DNA from: Lamellibrachia satsuma
Lineage: Eukaryota; Annelida; Polychaeta; Sabellida; Siboglinidae
Direction: 5' to 3'
DNA length: 64,000 nucleotides
NCBI GenBank assembly: GCA_033239005.1
Contig: BSQZ01000123.1
Location: forward strand, 694,501-758,500
Shown here: in pieces, positions 15,401-25,900 of the stretch
How positions within the stretch are numbered: position 1 is the stretch's first letter
Layout: every line of letters begins with the position of its first letter
Position numbers and translations under genes: made by a program
The notes under the pieces: generated by a model
Databases searched by the model: none
What the model saw: only the letters and a program-made list of their open reading frames with translations
What the model was told of the DNA's origin: nothing

Positions 15401-18400
15401 GTATTGTTTATGTAACCATGATTTATTCACAAAGTGTAGCTGCTCCTGTCCTAGAAAACATTTTTGAACACGATAAATTTCAAGACACCATTAGGCTAAT
15501 GACTAAGTTATTGATACAACAGATTATGTGCTTTGTATGTCACATATAGCACTCCAGTGAACATGAAGTAAACATGAAAATGTTGTAAAACTATTGATGT
15601 TCGACAGACTGAGTTCTGCCTGGTGGCGATTCCACGCATCATGCCGTGGTGTTCAAGTCACCACTTCAACCTGCGAGTCTGCGCCCAGGCCGCACTCATT
15701 ACGCTGTGGACTCTCTGCAAACAGAACGAGTTAGAACTGGTTCTAACCAGATACTGCCTGATTGAGTCAATCATGGAGTTCGGTGAAGAAAACAGGTTTG
15801 TTATTTGTAAAGATATCAGTTCTCTTTCAGAGTACAAGCCTGCATTTTGTGTGTCTTTTGGCACCATACCAGTACATTCCTCAGCATCCAAATGCACTGA
15901 CTGTCGGTATCATGTGACTGGTCATGTGACCATAATCATGTTAGGTTTGAGGTTGTCTGAGTGAAGTACTTTATTTTTTTAATTCCTTTCTGATCAACAA
16001 CAAAGAGATAAGTTAGTGAGATATAATTTGGTTAACATACAAAAAATGGGATTCAATCAACTGTGTCCTCATGCGAGGTATTTAGCAGAATTGACCGAGT
16101 TGTGTCACGGACACTTCTGCAGTGACTCATGTGGTTGAGAGATGGAGTCCACAGCAGGTTACACATTCATCTCCTGCATGTGTGTGATCTTTCATTTCCC
16201 CTGGCAAAGACACCAGGTAGAGGGGCCAATAGCTGTTAGATACTCTTTCAAGAGACACAGGCAAAGTGAAGTTGCATAAGCTTTGAAGCAGCATCTTAGT
16301 GGTCTCAAGCAGCAGTCCTCTCAATTGACAATCCAATAATAAAACAAGCAAATGTGATTTAGCAAATAAAAACAGAACTGATATTGTCATATTCTGATGT
16401 GAAAGATACATAGGTGACCTATGTTTAATATTGTAAAACTTATTGATTAATTTCATTGTAATTTTACAATTTCAGTAGTGCACAGAGAAATACTGAGAAG
16501 TTACTGGATAACTTCTTCTTCAAGTTTCATTCAGTGAGAGATTACAGCATTGAGGTTTGTTATGTCAGTGATATGTTTCATTCGTAAAATCTTTTGTATT
16601 CCTGAATATTTTAAATTGCAGTGTATGTGCACGTGTGTATGCATGCACGATAAACGCACGCAGATCCAAATTGCATTTGAGAATCTGAAATTTATTTATA
16701 TTAAAAGGATGTTTTGAAAGTTATTTATTTAAAAGGATGTTTTGAAAGTGATATTGTGAAGACAACCAAACCATGTATAGGATGCAAGAAATTAACAAAG
16801 AAATAGAATGTATAGTATCCTATAGTAATGTTGCTATACCATGGGATGACTGTGAAGCAATGGAGAAAGTCATCACATTAGAGCTATATCGTGTTGTTCC
16901 ATGGACTGCAATTATTCCTTACAACTGATTCCTCCCCTCCTAAAATCGTGCATATTTTGAGGCTTTTGTTTCATAATGAGAACCTTTCTTCAAAATGTAA
17001 TTTTCCATAGATTTTCTACTCGCAGATAGCAGGGAAGGTTATAAATTATATGTTTCAATGTTTACCAAACAGGTTTTTTAAATCAAATTCACACGTGACA
17101 ATGAACTTAATGTTCTCTACACAAACTGCTATACAGTGACTGGTTAAAACTGGATTGAACTGGTTATGACTGATTACAGACGATCGTGCACACACTGCCT
17201 TGCTTGACCTTGGTGACAGAGGCCGAGTGGCTCGATCCACGACTCTTCTCTGAGATGGACCCATGTTGGCAGGTAGAGGGCGCTCACATTCTGCCGCTGC
17301 GAAGTCAGTCAGAGGAGCTGAAGCAAAGCAAGCCTGGTGCATGGAGAGTGAAAGTGTCCGGTAAGATACACTACGTTAATCGTACAAAGTGTGAATGTTT
17401 TTATGTCCCTTGGTAGGAGTCCATATGACTCCTTAGTTTAAAAAGATGATAAATCCAGTGTTAAAGAGGCCAATTTCAACGATCCATCAATATGTGTTTA
17501 TGCTGCCATTTTGAATCAGCTTCGGTCTGTAGCGAGCATCAGTCAGTTCTTTTGGATCCGACATGGGTGCAACCATCTTGGGTTATGGGCGCGGAGGTGT
17601 TCGCTTGTGATTGGTCAAAATATCGGAATTAAATTGCTAGCCTGGGTTAGCCACTGAGTCGAACTCTCAATAGACAGCATTAAATAAAAGTATTACTAAG
17701 ATAGTACATATGCAGCATTACTAAGTTCACAAATAAAGCATTATTTGGACTGAATTTGTTTAATAAGAAAAAACCTTTATTTGTTGAAATGGTGCGGACT
17801 CCCAAATTTTTCTCCGCTGGACTCCCACCAATTTCCCATGAAAATCAATACCTGGTTAACCATCAAATTACATTATAAGATTGTGGTTCATTAAAACCAA
17901 TTTGGGTGGTCAATATGTTAGAATTTGTATAGTTTATACTGTACAGTATAGTATGATTTTACAATAAAAACAATGAGACTTTGCGATTTTTAAATATCTC
18001 TAAATTGGGTAGTTCTGAAGATGCACCTCGATGTTGTTTTGTGGATCCATGACTTCAGACCAAGAGGAGGACCAACAAATGAACCTTGATGGGGATGTGC
18101 AGAAGAAAATGATCCCATGGTCGGCCATGCTGCCACAGCTAGAGGAGAGAGACTCTGGCGAGGAGGTCACCCAACAACAACGACCAGGTGCTGGAGAGCT
18201 CATTCTGGTGACGTCGCTCATTGACAAGATACCAAACCTGGGCGGTAAGTGTAGTAAGAACAAGAAAACATTTATTGCGCCTAAATACTCGGAGACACTA
18301 GTACAGAGGTGCTTTGAAATAAAAGGTTAGGCGATCGGAACATTCCAACGATCTTAATGGAACTGCTGTCATGTGACAGTCAACATCCAGGTCGCATGAC

Positions 18401-20256
18401 ACTGGACAACGGCGCAGTCAATTGCTGATGAAGGAACCTTGAAAGTTCTGAAAGCTCTGTAGAGCACAACCAGTATTCTGACAGGTAACTAACTTATTTT
18501 CAATACAGAATCAGTTACAAATACAGCATTTTGTTATATTTTTCTTGAAGCACGGATGTCATCTTGTGCTTCCAGGGCTGTGTCGAACCTGTGAGATATT
18601 TGGAGTGTCCGAGTTTGTCATTGCTAACCTGATGTACGTGGCCGACAAAACGTTCCAGTCACTGAGTGTCACGGCCCATAAGTGGCTGCCAATCAGAGAG
18701 GTGAGGGCACACGTGACAGAATCCCATATGTCATATGCCTGGTTATTATCACTAAGTGAAACTTTTATCAATGAACCAAAAACCATCATCATTATAAATA
18801 TGAAATACATTTTAAACAATGGTGTTGCATAACAGCCAAAGCAATTATAAGATTGTTAATGCACACATGTTACCACTAATACATACATGTTGATGTTCTG
18901 GTGTTTGTGATTCCCTGTGATAGTTATTAGTTATTACACCCCAGGCCTGATTCATTCATTCATACATACATGTTGACGTTCTGGTGTTTGTTATTCCCTG
19001 TGATAGTTATTAGTTATTACACCCCAGGCCTGATTCATTCATTCATACATACATGTTGACGTTCTGGTGTTTGTTATTCCCTGTGATAGTTATTAGTTAT
19101 TACACCCCAGGCCTGATTCATTCATTCATACATACATGTTGACGTTCTGGTGTTTGTTATTCCCTGTGATAGTTATTAATTATTACACCCCAGGCCTGAT
19201 TCATTCATTCATACAATTGTGGGGAATTCTTCCTGTTTCACAAAGTTTGTATGATATCTTTAAACAAACCTAATATTTCATGTTTCCCTCGTTTGCACAT
19301 TTATTGTTGCTCTTTATTACTGTGGTATGATTTATTTGTTTTTCAAAATTAGACCCAAGCTATTAATAAAAGCACATAAGATAATTGTGTAAAGTTTTAA
19401 GATATTTTGTCAGTTTTTCTAACAACAACAAATGTCTTCAGCATCAGGTTGTCTCATTGTACTTCTTACAAGTCTAGTGTAGTAGTTATATCACATGTTG
19501 TAAGACGCCTGTTGCAGGTGAAGGAACATGCACTCAAGGAATATCTGCAGCACATGAAAGGTGAGGGTTACACCCTAGTGGGGGTGGAACAGACTGCCCA
19601 CAGCAAGTGTCTCACCCAGTATGAGTTCCCTAAGAAGACGCTGCTTCTCCTTGGGTAGGTTCAATCCTTCATCAGATTGTCAGGGTAGATATACCTCCAA
19701 ATTTATCTGTCAGGGTTTGGAAAACTCTTGAACGTGATATGCAACATTTTTTATTTTAAACTTCACAAAGTGTCATAATCCTTTTGATTTGTTCATGTCG
19801 GTATCACTATTGAATCAGACATGTTGGCAATAGACAAATATTTTAATTAAACTTGACAACATGCATCTGAAGCTAAAAGTAATAAAAAATTTAAGTTGTG
19901 TTATGCAATAGATGTTGATAGATTAATCTAGCAATTTTCACAGTGTATTTTTATGTAGCTATACAAATGTGCTGAATGCGAATCTGTCATCAACAATTTT
20001 TTATAGTAGCAAGCAGAATTAGACAGGCTTGGAGAGGAACATGGTCAGGGTTATCTTGTTTTATTGTTGACTGTTTATTTCTAGCAATGAGAAGGAAGGG
20101 ATCCCAGTGAACCTCATCCAGCTGTTGGACGTGTGTGTGGAGATCCCCCAGCAGGGCGTCATACGCTCCCTCAACGTCCACGTCAGCGGGGCACTCCTCA
20201 TCTGGGAATACACGCGTCAGCAACTGTCAGCAAATGCAAAGTGTGGACCAGAGTGA
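439..20256 (+). CDS. TARBP1: TARBP1, tRNA (guanosine-18-2'-O)-methyltransferase, 3' 19 exons (5' end outside window)
   Basis: The protein is an S-adenosylmethionine-dependent SPOUT methyltransferase that methylates the 2'-O of G18 in the tRNA D-loop. It has a long helical N-terminal region and a C-terminal SpoU domain. Exons read here: 439-649, 1084-1332, 4083-4186, 4775-4921, 6575-6756, 7272-7503, 8010-8180, 8844-9019, 9478-9549, 10391-10625, 14370-14519, 15168-15254, 15608-15795, 16476-16554, 17180-17360, 18059-18244, 18576-18700, 19518-19654, 20085-20256. Every junction is GT-AG and phase-compatible, giving about 1,027 codons to a TGA stop; vertebrate TARBP1 is about 1,620 aa, so roughly the first third is missing to the left. 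The catalytic motifs are intact: [25 protein letters not shown] and [20 protein letters not shown]. The 15168 acceptor is uncertain (15180 also keeps frame). Identity is very secure because the last four exons read like known TARBP1. Confidence 0.96.
1740..2125. repeat. Dispersed repeat, copy 1 of a family also at 4390-4690
   Basis: This intronic stretch shares an ordered series of similar blocks with 4390-4690: a 'ccatataa...ttggttaatcagc' block, a 'caggcta...catcaaa' block, a 'gcacc/gcat...aaaa...tgtgctt' block and a 'ggata(c)gggt' plus 'aaatccata' block. The order is the same but spacing has drifted, so both are old copies of one interspersed element of about 350 bp. No coding potential was seen. 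Confidence 0.5.
2440..2740. repeat. LINE-tail-like interspersed repeat
   Basis: The stretch contains the phrase 'gagtgaattccacagagtcc', followed by 'cagcaactggaaaagctct' and, further on, 'gggagccaatgcagtga'. From memory this order recurs in interspersed repeats of several aquatic animal genomes; I could not check it by search. No intact ORF was seen. It lies in a TARBP1 intron just upstream of a separate LINE relic. Confidence 0.3.
3010..3840 (+). mobile_element. Degraded LINE reverse-transcriptase relic (RTE/endonuclease-RT type)
   Basis: A broken reading frame on the + strand keeps pieces typical of the LINE polyprotein. At 3082-3205 it reads [12 protein letters not shown], a stop, then [17 protein letters not shown]. 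At 3290-3660 it reads [11 protein letters not shown], then [22 protein letters not shown] and [19 protein letters not shown]. The conserved RT core that should separate these pieces is deleted between about 3205 and 3280. Frameshifts and stops show it is dead. It sits in sense orientation inside the 2.75-kb TARBP1 intron between exons 1084-1332 and 4083-4186. Confidence 0.75.
4390..4690. repeat. Dispersed repeat, copy 2 of the family at 1740-2125
   Basis: It carries the same ordered blocks as the copy at 1740-2125 (ccatataaa, ttggttaatcagc, gtcaggctatc, aaatggttgtgctt, aaatccataca). It is slightly shorter. It lies in the intron before the exon at 4775. Confidence 0.5.
5125..5205. repeat. Short imperfect tandem repeat
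   Basis: The phrase 'ggatcatcagccca' and variants ('ggaccatcagcccatgg', 'ggatcatcaacc') recur four to five times with spacing near 17 bp. It is a simple intronic minisatellite with no coding role seen. Confidence 0.7.
5616..5690. repeat. 22-bp tandem repeat
   Basis: The unit 'gggtggacttgatatagtcct' occurs three times with a partial fourth. Open frames through it on both strands are by-products of the repeat. It lies in the 1.65-kb intron between exons 4775-4921 and 6575-6756. Confidence 0.85.
7620..7910. repeat. Possible decayed Penelope-like 3' tail
   Basis: The phrase 'ttgatgaaggcggtgtaaagcagccaag' followed by 'atattcgaagatttt' resembles the hairpin-plus-CGAAA block found near the 3' end of Penelope-like elements. 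An intact version is seen in this window at 25437-25475. No GIY-YIG coding sequence remains beside it. The assignment is tentative. Confidence 0.25.
9597..9655. mobile_element. Miniature foldback element
   Basis: Arms of about 22 bp ('atactgtattcgcccaaataag' and the imperfect reverse complement 'cttattaagacgaatacggtat') enclose about 14 bp. The 'attcg..(c)taataag' arm also appears around 27478-27506. It looks like a tiny inverted-repeat MITE in a TARBP1 intron. Confidence 0.55.
10770..11035 (-). mobile_element. CR1/jockey-type LINE C-terminal relic
   Basis: The minus frame reads [20 protein letters not shown] followed by [11 protein letters not shown]. This matches the layout of the RT C-terminus of CR1/jockey LINEs, where a 'LgW..L..RR....L...yKi' segment is followed by a 'R...Y..sFfp' block. 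It is truncated and antisense to TARBP1. Confidence 0.45.
11289..12003 (-). mobile_element. Gag-like ORF of a retroelement, 3'-truncated
   Basis: An uninterrupted minus-strand frame starts at the ATG at 12003. It encodes an Ala/Pro/Arg-rich N-terminus, a short coiled-coil-like stretch ([20 protein letters not shown], then [11 protein letters not shown]), a Pro-rich linker, and the end motif [22 protein letters not shown] 'K..IW..EYV....LL' ending recurs in the first ORF of tyrosine-recombinase (DIRS/Ngaro-like) and related retroelements. After about residue 238 the frame runs into AT-rich sequence and a (TA)n tract at 11262-11280, so the element is cut there. Local GC is far above the flanks, and there are no stops in about 715 bp. 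It lies antisense in the 3.7-kb TARBP1 intron. A host gene exon is less likely, since no splice partner was seen. Confidence 0.55.
12560..13945 (-). mobile_element. Degenerate CR1-like LINE (endonuclease end plus RT)
   Basis: Read on the minus strand from 13860 downward, pieces keep the order of a CR1-clade polyprotein. These are an endonuclease end ([45 protein letters not shown]), the linker [20 protein letters not shown], the RT core ([37 protein letters not shown], where the catalytic YADD has become YADH), and the thumb region [12 protein letters not shown]. Several frameshifts and stops break it. It lies antisense to TARBP1, directly upstream of the exon-fragment array. Confidence 0.7.
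13961..14363 (+). repeat. Five tandem copies of the TARBP1 exon-11 acceptor and 5' exon part (80-bp unit)
   Basis: Units begin at 13961, 14041, 14121, 14201 and 14281. The sixth unit, at 14364, runs into the real exon 14370-14519. The period is 80 bp; the fifth unit has 3 extra bases. Each unit holds the intron end 'gtgattcag' and the first about 60 bp of the exon ([17 protein letters not shown]). Units 3, 4 and 5 carry an in-frame stop after DVF. Unit 1 has lost the acceptor AG. Unit 2 is open and is followed by 'gaggta', a potential donor that the true exon lacks because it reads 'gaagca'. This is a local duplication of an intron-exon border. Confidence 0.9.
14640..15020. other. Intronic stretch, no assignable feature
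   Basis: A minus-strand open frame covers part of it, but I see no recognisable motif and no splice pairing. I treat it as intron, possibly old transposon DNA. Confidence 0.4.
18059..20256 (+). CDS. TARBP1: TARBP1 SpoU/SPOUT catalytic domain (last four exons)
   Basis: These exons encode the methyltransferase fold. Exon 18059-18244 has an acidic, Gln-rich linker and then the first strand ([16 protein letters not shown]). Exon 18576-18700 carries motif 1, with the catalytic-type Arg of LCRTCEIFG. Exon 19518-19654 leads into motif 2 (LLLLGNE). Exon 20085-20256 carries EGIP and motif 3, with the knot sequence [15 protein letters not shown], then a short tail to the TGA at 20254-20256. The domain ends about 20 residues after the knot, as in vertebrate TARBP1. 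No key residue is missing, so the enzyme should be active. Introns inside the domain are 331 to 817 bp and free of recognisable coding insertions. Confidence 0.95.
18884..19216. repeat. 83-bp minisatellite, four copies
   Basis: The unit contains 'tgttgacgttctggtgtttg', 'ttattagttattacacccca' and 'ggcctgattcattcattcat'. Copies begin near 18888, 18971, 19054 and 19137 and differ by only a few bases, so the expansion is recent. It lies in the intron before the exon at 19518. Confidence 0.92.
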
Positions 20257-20706
20257 CAGTCAGCAATGAAGTTGTCATAGTTGTAGCTGTCAGTAAAGTT
20301 ATTTAGGAAATTATTGTAGACTGTCAGTGAATGCGCATGTGCAACAATTCCTATCAGTGATAGCATGAGAGCATTGCATCTACAGAAGTGACTGTCATCT
20401 AATTTGCATCAGAAAATTGTAACAGCAAAATTATTTTTCATCAAAGCTGCATGATAAAATTTCAACTACAGACATGACTGTCATCTGAGGGGTGATCTAA
20501 AACAAATCAGTGATGAAAACAATGTCATTTAAACTCGGATGCCCCTTCCTCTCACGTGAAACTTAGATTACATTAATCTGTGGATACCCATGAAACTGTC
20601 CTCATCCTTCCTGCTGTAACCATCATATACCATTCATATTTAGCCGTCATAATACAAAACTGCCTGGGTGCATTCAAAGTCGGCATCCTTGTGAAATATA
20701 GTGGGA

Positions 20707-20712
20707 AATAAA
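20707..20712 (+). promoter_or_regulatory. Candidate TARBP1 polyadenylation signal AATAAA
   Basis: This is the first AATAAA I see downstream of the TARBP1 stop, about 450 bp away. A second lies at 20942. Which one is used cannot be told from sequence. Confidence 0.35.
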
Positions 20713-22608
20713 CAAATGTTCTGGGAAAAAATATGTTGATCTTAAATGGTAAACATAGACGTTACTAACGCGCCTTCCCCATGAAACCAGTTGAGTGTAG
20801 CTCTATCTGTTTCATTCCTACGCTGCATGAGAAAATTGAAATAACTACAATTACTATAAGCAAATATTGTATGACCAAATGCAACAATTGACCGCGTCAG
20901 CAGATTCATGAGAAAATTGTAGAGGAAATGTTTGTCACTTCAATAAAATATTAAACAGGAAAGTTGGTATGACATTGGAAGTGTCTCAGTGAAATTACAT
21001 AAGTATCTGGTCGTGCATCACCATGAGTGTCACCGTAGAATGTAGGATTGTCAACAGTGTTTATTGCTGTGTAATGTGGAATCACTGGAATGCAAATGAG
21101 TGTAAGACACATTAACACAGTGGCAAGTGTGAGAACAGCAGGCCAGTGGCACCAGTGTTGTTGACATCAGGACAGACTTACAAGGATGTTGCTGCAATTA
21201 AAAATTAAGCAACCTACAAGTTGATCAAACTTTATTAAAAACATGAACAATAATGATTATTAGCATTAATGGTAATGGTCCAACAAACTTGTGCGTAATA
21301 ACTTTGTTCAACCAACAGTAGTTAATGTACTGTATTCAGTGGATCACCTGTCACAGAATCTTCATTGCAATGCCTCCTTAAAGGTAATGTACAAGGATTT
21401 TCACTAAACTACTGTTTTATGGACATTATTGCGACACTGAATTTACCAATATTCATTACATCTCGGTTGTTTAAAAATAATATCCATACACAACGTCTTG
21501 CTATTATGATCTTTAGAAAATAAATGATTTGGTGATGAAATGAAATATGCACATATAGGCAATAAAAAAGAGACACAGCTCTTCACATTTGAAGGTGAAA
21601 TATCGTTTCTCACCAGATGATTCATTGGCCTGTCAAATTCCTGTTTCATACAATTTCTTATATATGCCATCTGAAATTCTGAATATACTAAAACAATAAA
21701 GATTAAAACATGATGTATATCATTGTTAATTTAAATGAAAATCATTGTACATTTCCTCTAAAACAACATAAAATATCTAATGCTTCATTTTCCAGTGTTT
21801 TGTGGAAGCTACTGATGAATGGTTGCATAACAGCATGCATATTATTGAAGGACCAACATTTTATAAATTAACAACAGTTTCAAGTTAGTGTTTTCTGCGG
21901 TATTTGGGTTTGATTGGCATGTTGCAACTGGTGTGGTTTCTGATTTTTCATGTTCTCGTTATTGCATTGATTGAGATATTATTAAATTGTATGTTATTCA
22001 TACAGCTGACTGGTTGAGTTGAATAAGGGCCATTTTAGTGCAGTGATGAAACCAAAAAGGTTGCAACTAAATAGAATGTTTGAAAATTACAATGAAGTTC
22101 TTGTTGCATCATAGGAAATATCAAATTCCAAAACAGTTCTAGGAATGTCCAGACAGAAGTGTGTTAAATTACACTAAACTTAACTTAAAGAATATATAAA
22201 AGTGTAACATAACTAACACAGTTACATTAGTTGATTACATTAGTTGTAAAATTGATGTGATAAATTAGTTGATTACGTTAGTTGTAAAATTTTACAATAC
22301 ATTTCTAACCTTGAACAAGGGTTCCTGGTCTAGAAAAAGGCCAAATATGCACTCAGTCGCCAATGTAAGGCATATTCCCACAACTAATCATACTTATGTT
22401 AATTAATGATGGCATACAAAAAATATTGTAGACCAAACACCATGATATATGACAGCGGCGGAATTCCACCAGATATATATTTAATAGGTAAACAAAATTA
22501 TATATCTGTTTGTTTCTAAAACAACTGTCATGATGCCATCTGTTATACAGACTGTGCTTCAAAACACTATCTAATATAAACATTATGTGGATAATTGGAA
22601 CTGTTATA

Positions 22609-22776
22609 CAGTGGACTGCACTTAAACAGAATTACAGATAACAAAATGAGCCGTTTAGTAGAATCTAATATTTTGGTTGGGATCGGAATAATGCCCTATT
22701 TCAGCTGTTAAAATGTGTTGTTAAATAGAATAAAACTGCACTGACCCAAAGTGATTGTGTTAAACAGTGTCCACTG
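22609..22776. mobile_element. pogo/Tigger-like MITE with TA target duplication
   Basis: The 168-bp element begins 'cagtggactgcacttaaaca' and ends 'gttaaacagtgtccactg', which form imperfect terminal inverted repeats. It is flanked on each side by TA. 'CAGTGGA' ends and TA duplication are standard for the pogo/Tigger branch of Tc1-mariner. It has no transposase. Confidence 0.75.
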
Positions 22777-22868
22777 TATTTATTTTTAAACAAGTACAGC
22801 TCAACATAAAGTATCTACAGAGATGGTCCAAGTCTGTACAATCCAACACACCGTAATTCCAGACCTTG

Positions 22869-22874
22869 TTTATT
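22869..22874 (-). promoter_or_regulatory. Candidate TRNT1 polyadenylation signal
   Basis: AATAAA on the minus strand lies about 55 bp past the TRNT1 stop codon at 22928, which implies a very short 3' UTR. Confidence 0.5.
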
Positions 22875-22927
22875 GATGCAGCCCACGGCATCACTTTAAA
22901 TTCAACTTGTGTCCACACCTCCCTACA

Positions 22928-25900
22928 TCAATTGACAGTTTTCTTTGCTTCATCAATCATGTCCAGTAGTGCACACTGCGTCAGTGAGTACCCACTCTCC
23001 TTCCATTTGAGACGGAGAGCATCCAGGGTGCGAGCAAGGGCCGGTCCCTTCGCCACGCCCCGTTCCAGCAACAGGTGTCCATTCAATGGGAATCTTGGCG
23101 GCATCCAACTGTTAAATTCCGTGAGAACGTCGCAACAGCTCCTGTACTTGAGAAGTTCACATATCTTGTCCTTGAGCTTAGGGTCCTTGCCAGCGGCGTC
23201 GCAGAATAGGTCTTGACAGTAACGAAACGGGTCCTTCCCGAAGTCATCGCCACGGTGCTCAATGATGAACAAACCAAGTTGGAGTTCATTCTTTGAGAGC
23301 TTCAGTCGCTCGTGAAGATGGTGGACCTGGAACATGGACAGCAAATACTGTAGTTGGTAACACTTCTTTACAGGTGTTTCATTGTTCTATGTAATGTGTT
23401 GAATTTGAGGCAATGAAGCTGCCTTGGAAGTGCAACTACTGGTTTGTAACACGTTTAAAAAAAATTGCCACCCAAAGCCACCCGAGGAAGCCATTTTTAA
23501 ACATTCTCCCACTGCTAGCATTAACACAGTCAGTAGTTACTTTTGTAATATCATGGCAAGTTTGTTTAAACCTTACTGTCATAACTTTTACACAGTGATT
23601 CTAACTCCACATATTCTTGTACAAACAACTGAAGTATTGCGTAAATGGGAGTTCCTTTTCCATTTATGTTTTTACACAGGTTTTGGAAGGCCTACCATTT
23701 TGCCACATCTATTTACTATATTGTCAGACATGCAGTGCAGGGGTGCGACAGCCATGGTGTCTGTATGAATGGTTGAAGATGCACATAAGCAGTTGCTATA
23801 ACAGTTTCATTAACCAATGTTTTTCTCATTAAACATGAAACTGAATTACATCTAGCTGTGGACATATACCCACGAACACGTCTTCGTCCTTCATGCTGTG
23901 GCCGTCACATACCTCGCATGATTGCAATAATAACATAATTATAATATTAATCATAATTACCTCTCAAGAAACTTGCAGTTTGTTTTGGATATTTCGACTG
24001 CATCTCGCAGTCTTCTTCAGCAGACTGAAGTTACGGATGTGTCACATGACCAATGTCATGTGACACAAGCTGGAGTAGGACTGGTGGGAGCTCCTGGCCG
24101 ACGTCTCGGTTCAGCGTAGGTTTGTTTCTGTGGATGTTAATCGCCTCCTTTATTTTCCTCCTGTGCCAGTTCTCCTCGTGGTCTAGAATATTGACGTCGT
24201 TCATAGAGCACTGATTACCTGTGTTCAGTTTGTGTTCACTTATAGCTGATAGGGGTTGGCGACAAGATAGATGTTCTTTGATTCTTGTGCCAAGTGTTCT
24301 GGCTGTTTCTCCTATATAGTGTTGGTCACATTCTGGGCATTGTATGTCATATACTACCGCACACTTTGCTGCCTTTGCTGTTCTGTCTTTTGGGTGTACC
24401 AACAGTGACCTCAGGGTGTTGATAGGTTTGTGGTAAACCGGGATGTTATAGGACTTGAAAATCCTTGCTACTTGTTCTGATAGTTTACTAATGTAGGGCA
24501 GACCTATGGCATGTTGTCTTCTGCTGGTTTCTGTGGTAGTGTTCTCCTTCCTTCTCGTTGGTTGTGTGGTGTTAAACATCCAAGTTTTGTAACCGTTTGC
24601 TTTCAGCACTTTCACGGTAGAACCAGAACAGGACAATACGTTAGCCTTTCTAGACACGTGTGTATGCCTAAATGATGATGGATCAACCAAAGTCAAGATA
24701 TATCGGAAAGCAACCCACACGGACCAATATTTGAACTGGGATTCTAATCACCACCTAGAACACAAACGCTCAGTAGTCAGGACACTCCTCCAAAGGGCAG
24801 AAAACCTGATAATGGAAGGAGAAGACAAGAACACAGAAGTTGACCACATCAAGAAAGTGCTGAAAGCAAACGGTTACAAAACTTGGATGTTTAACACCAC
24901 ACAACCAACGAGAAGGAAGGAGAACACTACCACAGAAACCAGCAGAAGACTACATGTCATAGGTCTGCCCTACATTAGTAAACTATCAGAACAAGTAGCA
25001 AGGATTTTCAAGTCCTATAACATCCCGGTTTACCACAAACCTATCAACACCCTGAGGTCACTGTTGGTACACCCAAAAGACAGAACAGCAAAGGCAGCAA
25101 TGTGTGGGGTAGTATATGACATACAATGCCCAGAATGTGACCAACACTATATAGGAGAAACAGCCAGAACACTTGGCACAAGAATCAAAGAACATCTATC
25201 TTGTCGCCAACCCCTATCAGCTATAAGTGAACACAAACTGAACACAGGTCATCAGTGCTCTATGAAGGACGTCAATATTCTAGACCACGAGGAGAACTGG
25301 CACAGGAGGAAAATAAAGGAGGCGATTAACATCCACAGAAACAAACCTACGCTGAACCGAGACGTCGGCCAGGAGCTCCCACCAGTCCTACTCCAGCTTG
25401 TGTCACATGACATTGGTCATGTGACACATCCGTAACTTCAGTCTGCTGAAGAAGACTGCGAGATGCAGTCGAAATATCCAAAACAAACTGCAAGTTTCTT
25501 GAGAGGTAATTATGATTAATATGAATAACCAAGAAACCGGATCATCTATCCATTCAAGGATAATTATAATAATATGAATTTATATAGCGTCTGAATTCAC
25601 ATAAAATAAAATGCTCTTGGGCGCTTAAAATTGCATAAGTTAAATATGTATATGTAGTTAAGAAAATAAACTGTAAACCAGACAAGCAGGTTAAAACACA
25701 TTCTAAATTCAGACCAAAAAGGATAACACATTAAATTATAACACATCTATAAAATATAAACATCAAAACCTCAAGTTATTAATATATCTGTCAATAAAAT
25801 TTTATTGTAGCAGAATTTATTTGTCTCTTTCATCATAATATAAACTAAAAAATAAATTTAATTTAAACAGCTAACCCCTCCCCTGAATAAAACAAAATGT

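Larger units (their letters stand above)
20257..22927. other. Convergent 3' intergenic region between TARBP1 and TRNT1
   Basis: No coding sequence was recognised. The left part should hold the TARBP1 3' UTR, with AATAAA at 20707 and 20942 on the + strand. The right part should hold the short TRNT1 3' UTR, with AATAAA on the minus strand at 22874-22869. A pogo-like MITE sits at 22609-22776. The rest is AT-rich and unremarkable. Confidence 0.6.
23944..25522. mobile_element. Head-to-head pair of Penelope-like elements forming a 670-bp inverted repeat
   Basis: The left arm 23944-24613 and right arm 24853-25522 are reverse complements without a single gap, because paired positions always sum to 49466. 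They flank a 239-bp loop. Both arms encode the same GIY-YIG endonuclease region; the two translations differ at only a few residues, so the event is young. The loop belongs to the + copy and adds the end of its reverse transcriptase. The pair lies inside TRNT1 intron 6 (25986-23327). Duplicated ends of this kind are known for Penelope-like elements. A TRNT1 pre-mRNA would carry a hairpin with a 670-bp stem. Confidence 0.93.
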
